From assembly GCA_034096865.1 (NCBI GenBank), contig JAWQFJ010000640.1, forward strand, positions 79,501-143,500: a DNA stretch of 64,000 nt. Reading direction: 5' to 3'. Positions 57,301 to 64,000 of this stretch are shown one piece after another (position 1 is the first letter of the stretch; every line of letters starts with the position of its first letter). The notes under the pieces were generated by a model that made no database searches, had not been told where the DNA came from, and saw nothing but the letters and a program-made list of their open reading frames with translations. The DNA is from Theodoxus fluviatilis (lineage: Eukaryota; Mollusca; Gastropoda; Cycloneritida; Neritidae). A program made the position numbers and the translations under genes.

Positions 57301-57699
57301 ATAGCAGGAATTTCACATCCGGCGTCATCGCTTCTGATTGGCCGGTTTGTGTCACGTGACGGTGATAGTTTCGTCTGCTACTCGCTCTGACGTTATGGTC
57401 CAAGTAGTTTGATGTTTACTTCGTCCGCTGAACGCTGCCAAGACTAATGCGCGAATGAATGAAGTATGATTTCATAATTTTTCAGGATTAATACAAATTT
57501 ATATCAAATACATCAGTTCAATTTAATCGAGTCAATTAATCGAGTACATGTCCACCAAGTCAAAAATGTGTTGAGTGGAATGCAAGTCAGAAAAGTTACA
57601 CTTGCAGTCTAACACCATCAGATTATCTGCAACTTTTCGAAGCAAATCTAGCCTAAAAACCTACCAGTTATGCATCGTGTTAACAGGATTTTTTTTAAT

Positions 57700-58430
57700 A
57701 TGCCAAAACCTGGAGGTTCAGCGCCAGCGGTTTTTATCTGTGTGTCTGTCTGTCCCGACTTAACGGCTTATATCTCAAAAACTACTGGACGGATTTCCTT
57801 GACATTTTGCACACTAACTGGAAGTTAGGTCCAATTGAATGTATCAAATTTTCAGAATCGAGGCTTGAAAAAAAAGAGGTTTTTTAAGGTCGTTCACTCG
57901 ACATCGCCTCCCCAAATACTCCATTCATGGAATGGCGAAATTGCGAAATGTGTGACGTCATCAACAACGTGACGTCATTTGCGAGTAGAGTTTTGATAAG
58001 GATGAATTTCGAGAACATTGGTGAAAGGATAAAGAAGGATTTTTTAACGATGCAAGTAGTCAGTTGATGGAATGGCGACCCACTCCACAGCCACGTCCCT
58101 TTCTCGCTGTATCTCGCGTGGTAACAGTTGCAAGCGCCAAAATGGCTTCCGAATGAACGCCGACTAACTCGTTGCATTGTATTCTGGACAGCATTTGTGT
58201 CTCATTTTTGCCAGACAGTGAGAAGATTTCTCAGACTGTGATAGACAGGGGTATGAATAAATACTACTCATGTTATTTAGACGAAATTAAGATCTATTAC
58301 CAAGCGGATTAAACGGTAGAGGTGACAGCTCGGTGCTTCACTCTTCAGATCAATGCGGGAAAAATTAAGCAGCACATTATGTATCGACTTTCTTTCGATC
58401 TTGACGCTGCTAAGCAGAAGATGAACCATC
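57700..58430 (+). repeat. Mosaic family core, copy 4, with downstream module
   Basis: Begins with the alternative hairpin module (GCCAAAACCTGGAGGTTCAG, CGCCAGCGGTTTTTAT), short CTGT, core at about 57773, CRE-like pair near 57951 and 57969, then the CTCGCTGTATCTCGCGTG module and the start of a foldback arm. Confidence 0.83.
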
Positions 58431-58530
58431 CTCATTGCTCGTGCAAGGCTGGGTAAGTGTTGTTGGTTTTTTAATCATGTATCTGTTACGTGTTTGATGG
58501 AGTAAGCTAAGCTCGTATTCCAAAATTTTC
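58431..58530 (+). repeat. Single foldback arm
   Basis: Same as the right arm (inverted) of the element at 54265-54894, from CTCATTGCTCGTGCAAGGCT to TTCCAAAATT, then replaced by a new hairpin module. Confidence 0.8.
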
Positions 58531-58575
58531 CCTCCAGGTTTACTGGAGGTCCTACAGACTTTATCTGTCTGTGTG

Positions 58576-58615
<40 letters not shown>

Positions 58616-58945
58616 TGTCTGTCCCGACTCCACGGCCTATATCTCAAAAACTACTGGACGGATTTCCTTGAGATTTTGCACACTGACTGGAAGTTAGGTC
58701 CGATTCAATATTATCAAATTTTCAGAATCGAGGTTTGAAAAGAAAGTGACTTTTTTACATTTTGGTGTTGCAATGAAAACGATACAACAGACTCCATTTG
58801 CAAAATCTGTGACGTGATCATTTGACGTCGAATAACGTGACGTCATTTGCCAGGAGATTTTCGAGCAGCATGGATCCTATTATAGAATCAATGCGAGGAG
58901 AATAAATTCGAGAACATCGGTGAAGGTGAAAGAAGGATTTTTTAC
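58530..58945 (+). repeat. Mosaic family core, copy 5
   Basis: Hairpin unit, TG tract, core at about 58643, and CRE-like sites near 58810-58850; close relative of copy 2 (shares GTTGCAATGAAAACGATACA). Confidence 0.82.
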
Positions 58946-59690
58946 GATGCGTGTCGTTTCGTATCCTGGACGTTTTTGTACCTAGTCGTTTTGTACTAAG
59001 ACGCGCACTCGGCTATTTTTACACTACGCGAAGCGAGGTACGGATTTACACACGTTGCATTGTCTTTGTCATCACAGTTTTTAACAAATTCAGCATTTTT
59101 AACAACAGTATTTTCTCCTGAGGTTCAACAGTGAAAGGAATCTTGTGCATCACAAATTACGAAGTTCGATTTTTCTGTTCTTCTCGCGTTTATCATTTTA
59201 TGCTGCTCGATCGTCTGCTGCTCAGGCCGGGCGTAGATCATAATTATGCGTCCGGTGTTTATTTCTTTATTTAGACCAGCTTGTTAGGGACGTGCTTTTC
59301 CGTGGAGAAAATTGTGTATAGATCTTTTACGAGAGATATAGTTTACTGACACCTTGACCCTTTTCCCAGCTTTAGTTTAGTGTGGGGATTTTCATTTTAG
59401 TGTTTACGCTCGCTTCTCCACGCACTCGGTTAATTATTGTTCATGTTTACAAATTACGAAACAAACGGTTTCTCACACACATATCGCTGTCAAGAAATAC
59501 TATAAAAACCCTTGCACGCACTTGCATTCTGCTATTCGTTCACTAAACTTTATTCCTCACGCACGTGGCATAATCTATACAACATATCTCGCACAAGCGC
59601 TCTGGGGGAGACACGCGAAAACGGGGAGATCACTCTGTCGGAAATCTCGCTAAAATCAGCCGAGTGTGCGGTCTTATTAATGTATGGTCT
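58946..59690. other. Non-repetitive stretch
   Basis: Starts with CCTGGACGTTTTTGTACCTA as at 55672. No gene or element recognised after that. Confidence 0.4.
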
Positions 59691-59695
59691 TTGGT

Positions 59696-60068
59696 TCAGT
59701 CTCTTAACCCTGAGATGGGTTGTTGAGGCACCACTGATGACTTTCGGACAATCTTCCTCCATCGATCTCTATCCTCTGTGGCTCGCTGTGAGTCAGCAAA
59801 GGTCAAGCCTGTCCACTCTTTGATGTAGTATTCCCACCTCTTTCTCTGCCTGCCTCTCCTTCTCCCACCTGGTACGCGTACGGTACCTTGCAGGATGGTC
59901 TTGGCCAGCCCACTGCCTCTTGACACGTGACCGTACCACTTCAGCTTTCTGCTTTTCACGATTGAGAGCAGGTCTTCGTGCTGTCCAATTGCTCTCCTGA
60001 CCCTGTTGCTGATTTCCTCATTCGTGACATGGTCTTTATATGAGATGTTCAAAATCTTGCGGTGGTTT
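59696..60068 (-). pseudogene. LINE C-terminal fragment
   Basis: An open frame of 118 codons: NISYKDHVTNEEISNRV, KLKWYGHVSR, GGRRRGRQRKRWEYYIKEWT, ATEDRDRWRKIV. This is the widespread C-terminal tail of pol proteins from an invertebrate LINE group (KWYGHV...GRPRKRW). It is cut at its 5' side by the SINE head at 60069, and no reverse transcriptase core remains. Confidence 0.8.
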
Positions 60069-60295
60069 ACGGAAAAGAACGTTATAGATGCTTTAAAAAC
60101 ACTCAGCCATATCAGTTTTCAATGGCACATTTGGTAGAGCATTGAACTCTTGGTCATGCGTGCGCTGAAACTTTTTTCTCTCTCTTTTTTCGAGAGGTTG
60201 TGGGTTCAAACCCGACCTGGTTTTTTGTGGTTTTGTGTATGTGTGTTTTCCCCTCCTCTTTTCTCGAGAGGTTGCGGGTTCGAACCCGATCTTAT
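60069..60295 (+). repeat. tRNA-Lys-derived SINE head with two T-arm modules, copy 2
   Basis: Same order as at 54992. The tRNA-like part keeps TTTGGTAGAGCATTGAACTC and the CTCTTGG loop but lost the segment with the B box. Followed by the alternative hairpin module. Confidence 0.7.
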
Positions 60296-60299
60296 TTAA

Positions 60300-60655
60300 A
60301 TAGTGCCAAAACCTGGAGGTTCAGCGCCAGCGGTTTTTATATATATGCCAAAACCTGGAGGTTCAGCGCCAGCGGTTTTATTCTGTGTGTCTGTCTGTCT
60401 GTCTGTCCCGACTTAACGGCTTATATCTCAAAAACTACTGGACGGATTTACTTGTCATTTTGCACACTAACTAGAAGTTAGGTCCGATTGAACGTATCAA
60501 ATTTTCAGAATCGAGGCTTGAAGAGAAAGTGTTTTTTTAAGATCGTACACTCGAGAGCGCCTCCCCAAATGGCGAAATGTGTGACGTCATCAACAACGTG
60601 ACGTCATTTGCGAGTAGAGTTTTGATAAGGATGAATTTCGAGAACATTGGTGAAA
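60300..60655 (+). repeat. Mosaic family core, copy 6
   Basis: Two alternative hairpin modules in tandem, CTGT, core at about 60426, CRE-like pair near 60583 and 60600. Ends where an inverted hairpin module (60658-60694) begins. Confidence 0.82.
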
Positions 60656-60657
60656 GG

Positions 60658-60694
60658 ATAAAAACCGCTGGCGCTGAACCTCCAGGTTTTGGCA
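60658..60694 (-). repeat. Alternative hairpin module, inverted
   Basis: Reverse complement of the module at 60303; AAAACCGCTGGCGCTGAACC, then TCCAGGTTTTGGCA. Confidence 0.85.
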
Positions 60695-60704
60695 AATATA
60701 TTAA

Positions 60705-61005
60705 TCTTTTTTATCCCTCCAGGTTTACTGGAGGTCCTACAGACTTTATCTGTGTGTCTGTCTGTCTGTCCCGACTCCACGGCTTATATCTAAAAAATTA
60801 CTGGACGGATTTCCTTGACATTTTGCACACTAACTGGAAGTTAGGTCCAATTGAATGTATCAAATTTTCAGAATCGAGGCTTGAAGAGAAAGTGGTTTTT
60901 TAAGGTCTTACACTCGAGAGCGCCTCCCCAAATACTCCATTCATGGAATGGCCAATCTGTGACGTCATCAACAACGTGACGTCATTTGCGAGTAGAGTTT
61001 TAGTC
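60705..61005 (+). repeat. Mosaic family core, copy 7
   Basis: Hairpin unit, CTGT, core at about 60789 with two changes, CRE-like pair near 60959 and 60977, then broken off at a CAGA/CA tract (61009-61068). Confidence 0.82.
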
Positions 61006-61021
61006 GGGACAGACAGACAGA

Positions 61022-61068
<47 letters not shown>

Positions 61069-61069
<1 letters not shown>

Positions 61070-61702
61070 AGGGCCGGATCTAGGGGGGGTGCTGGGGGTG
61101 CTCGAGCACCCCCCCCCCAAAAAAAAAAAACAAAAAAAAACTCCGTGGCAGCCGGGAGTTGGGGGAAGGAGGGAGGGGGGGGGGGGGGGGTGGTTGCTCA
61201 AATATGTTGATCTACTTCCCACCTCATCGGATATCGGCACACTTTGCTTGGTAGCAGAGACAGTATAGTTAGTAAAAAGCTTGGGAAGGAGGGGGGGGGG
61301 GGGGGGGGGGGGCTAAAAGATGCTGGGCCCAGATGCTGTACTACTCTCCACTTGGTATAAGCACACTCTACTTGGCAGCCAAGGTAGCTGGGGAGGGAGG
61401 GGGGGGGGGGGGGGTGCTGCTATAATTAAGATGCCTTCCTTTTGCTACTCGCACAGACAAATCAAACCCGGGCAGAGACAGGAAGAATCTGTGACCAAAC
61501 AAAAACTCTTGGAAATGACCGCACTGCCAGATTGCACAGATTTGCACCATTTTTCTCAAAATTTTCCGGGGGGGCATGCCCCCGGACCCCCCTAGAGGGG
61601 CGTGCCTGCTTCGCAGGCACGCACTCGTGGCTTCGCCACTTCGATGAGAAGACCCTAAAACAATTTTAAGCACCCCCCCTCAAAAACTTTGATCCGGCCC
61701 TG
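61069..61702. mobile_element. hAT-like MITE
   Basis: Terminal inverted repeats CAGGGCCGGATC (61069-61080) and GATCCGGCCCTG (61691-61702), followed inward on both sides by a run of G and GTGCT. It inserted into a CA repeat, which hides the target-site duplication. Interior: G-tracts at about 61176, 61292 and 61396 separated by about 100-bp related segments (CACACTTTGCTTGGTAGC, CACACTCTACTTGGCAGC), and a GC-rich palindrome GGGGGCATGCCCCC. CAGGG-type ends suggest a hAT origin. Confidence 0.72.
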
Positions 61703-61727
61703 CACACACACACAGAGAGACAGACAG

Positions 61728-62825
61728 ATAAAAACTGCTGGTGCTGAACCTCCAGGTTTTGGCACAAAAAAAATAAGATCGGGTTCGGACCCGCAACCTC
61801 TCGAGAAAAGAGGGGGAAAAAACACACACACACAAAAGCACAAAAAACCAGGTCGGGTTCGAACCCACAACCTCTCGGAAAAAGGGCAAAGCCCATACGA
61901 CTCACATGCTTGACCTTGACCTTTATATGACCTTGACCTTCAGGTGACCTTCAAGGTCAAGGTCAAACAACTAAACCTACCAATGACATCATACACAAAG
62001 AAATGCTTTACACATTTTTCCTACCAAAATACATGTGACCTTGACCCAAGGTCAAGGTCATCCAAGGTCATGCAACACAAAGCTGTTAATTCAAGACATA
62101 GGAAGCACAATGGTGCTTATTGGCACTTTCTACCATGAGATATAGTCACTTTTAGTGGTTCACTACCCCATTTTGGTCACATTTCATAAGGGTCAAAGTG
62201 ACCTTGACCTTGATGATATGTGACCAAATGTGTCTCATGATGAAAGTATAACATGTGCCCCACATAATTATTAAGTTTGAAACAGTTATCTTCCATAGTT
62301 CAGGGTCAAGGTCACTTCAAAATATGTATACAATCCAACTTTGAAGAGCTCCTGTGACCTTGACCTTGAAGCAAGGTCAACCAAACTGGTATCAAAAGAT
62401 AGGGCTTGCTTTGAACTATATACCACTTGTAGCTAAGGTCGCCATTCTCAATAACGTGGGAGAAAATTGGGAAAATGTGAAAAATGACTGTTTTTGAGAC
62501 CACATTTATGGCTCCTGTGACCTTGACCTTGAAGCAAGGTCAAGTCACTATGTATGTTTTTTGAGGGCTTGTCATCATACACCATCATGCCACATTTGGT
62601 GTTGATAGACTTAATAGTCTCCGAGAAAAATCCAACGTTTAAGTTTTTTACGGACGGACGGACGGACGCCCGGACGGACGGACGACACGGCTCAGTACAT
62701 AGACTCACTTTTGCTTCGCATGTGAGTCAAAAAGAGAAGAAAAAAAGTTTCAGCGCAGAATCGAACCTGGTCATGCATGACCAAGAGTCCAATGCTCTAC
62801 CAACTGTGCCATTGAAAACTGGTAT
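61728..62825 (-). repeat. tRNA-Lys-derived SINE, inverted, split by an insertion
   Basis: Read on the minus strand: tRNA-Lys part (62819-62749: A-box region GGCACAGTTGG, CTCTTGG loop, B box GGTTCGATTCT), then, beyond a GACCTTGACC element, two T-arm modules (61854-61879 and 61777-61803) and the alternative hairpin module (61765-61728). Confidence 0.75.
61881..62728. mobile_element. GACCTTGACC-family element, copy 4
   Basis: Complete, ends as in copies 1 and 2; GGAC tract near 62650-62685. It sits exactly between the tRNA part and the T-arm modules of an inverted SINE, in a pyrimidine-rich tract (A-rich here). Confidence 0.85.
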
Positions 62826-62849
62826 GGATGTAAAGCATTTAACTTACTT

Positions 62850-63383
62850 CACGGCTGATTTCTCAAAAACTACTGGACGGATTTCCTTGACATTTTGCAC
62901 ACTAACTGGAAGTTAGGTCCGATTAAATGTATCAAATTTTCAGAATCGAGGCTTGAAGAGAAAGTGGTTTTTTAAGGTCGTACACTCGACAGCGCCTCCC
63001 CAAATACTCCATTCATGGAATGGCGAAATTGTGAAATGTGTGACATCATCAATAACGTCACGTCATTTGCGAGGAGATTTTTGAGGAGGATGAATTTCGA
63101 GAACATTGGTGAAAGGAGAAAGAAGGATTTTTTACGATGCAAGTAGTCAATTGATGGAATGGCGACCCACTCCACAGCCACACCCCTTTCTCGCTGTATC
63201 TCGCGTGGTAATAGATGCAGGCGGCAAAATGGCTTCATCGCGAACGCAGACTAACTTGTTGCGTTGTATTCCGGACAGCATTTGTGTCTCATTTTTGCCA
63301 GACAGTGAGAAGATTTCTCAGACTGTGATAGACAGGGGTATGAATAAATACTACTCATGTTATTTAGACGAAATTAAGATCTG
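62850..63383 (+). repeat. Mosaic family core, copy 8, with downstream module
   Basis: No hairpin module. Core at about 62861, CRE-like pair near 63040 and 63058 (one mutated to TGACATCA), then the CTCGCTGTATCTCGCGTG module to 63383. Confidence 0.83.
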
Positions 63384-63742
63384 ACACTGTGACAAAAGTT
63401 CGCCATTCACTAGGGGACCAACTTTCAAACTTTGACAACACACAAACAAGGCTGCTTTTGTACATGCATGTGGTGTTGGAAATAACACACGTCGATCAAT
63501 AAAGCTTTCAAGAGATAGATAAGATAAAACTGGCTTTGTAAAGTATTCCTGTTTTGTTTTTTGTGCATTTGAATGTCTGAATGGGTTGATATTTTACAAA
63601 CACAAAGTGGGTCAGAGAAGGGCGACTCTGTTTCCATACACTGCACACGCTGGATCATTTCTAACCTATCTTACCCCAAATGGATCTCTAGTCAAAACAT
63701 TTTTCTGCCCCTTTTACACAAAAAGAGGGTTTTTGAGTGTGT

Positions 63743-64000
63743 GGTACAATCGTTTTTAGCGTTTTTAATCGACGCTGACGGTCGTAATACGACTTTGTCC
63801 ATTCATGGTCGAAACTTCGCTGGCTTAATTCGCGGATCGCTTTCGCCTAGCAGACGACAGCTTTGTATACAAATCATCACTGCTAGGCAGCGCGAAATTG
63901 ACCGAAGTCGATCAAAAAACTCGTATTCATACAAATAATAAACCAATTCGATTTTCTTTCTCAGATTATTCAGACTTCGTCCGATTATTACGACCGTAAG
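63743..64000. repeat. Local duplicate G, copy 2
   Basis: See 57042-57300; runs into the window end. Confidence 0.8.

Overview
The window is nuclear DNA of an animal, most likely a marine mollusc and probably a gastropod; that placement is inference from the type of repeats, no sequence search was possible. The evidence for an animal genome is direct: split genes with GT/AG introns, two LINEs with both ORFs, tRNA-derived SINE heads, MITE-like elements and very long micro- and minisatellites. Nothing bacterial, plasmid or phage is visible, and most long open frames are translations of simple repeats.

Genes. All supported genes are on the minus strand. (1) Positions 10283 down to 1 carry an SRR1-like (SRRD) gene. 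Five exons fit together in phase and the last runs off the window; its introns hold a 3.6-kb 40-bp minisatellite, a MITE-like element and a dead LINE. (2) Positions 25898 to 22980 carry an unrecognised gene of at least five phase-compatible exons that ends beside a 34-bp satellite. (3) Positions 52067 to 48823 carry the last two exons of a kyphoscoliosis-peptidase/hillarin-like gene. (4) Weaker single exons: a Cys-rich C-terminal exon at 46416-46596, and a possible first exon at 38791-38845 with a CRE and a CCAAT box upstream.

Mobile DNA. A CR1/Jockey-type LINE lies at 17217-21230 (ORF1, overlapping ORF2, one frameshift, an altered endonuclease residue). A complete L1/Tx1-type LINE lies at 28175-35869 with a 15-bp target-site duplication, a poly(A) tail, and ORF1 and ORF2 separated by an odd 2.5-kb spacer; ORF2 has a single frameshift. 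LINE fragments lie at 8560-9560, 39376-39672, 56334-56905 and 59696-60068. Palindromic or TIR elements lie at 7545-8061, 35952-36801, 41875-42797, 54265-54894 and 61069-61702. A family full of GACCTTGACC motifs occurs four times.

Layout. 1-10.3 kb is the SRRD gene; 10.3-17.2 kb simple repeats and dispersed elements; 17.2-23 kb the CR1-type LINE and a 34-bp satellite; 23-26 kb the unknown gene; 26-28 kb dispersed repeats; 28-36 kb the L1/Tx1 LINE; 36-48.8 kb mostly non-coding with one foldback element and a 1-kb CAGA array; 48.8-52 kb the KY-like exons; 52.4-64 kb a mosaic in which the same few modules recur (tRNA-Lys head, T-arm modules, a hairpin, a CTGT tract, a conserved core with paired CRE-like palindromes, a foldback arm). 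That mosaic is the least explained part of the window.
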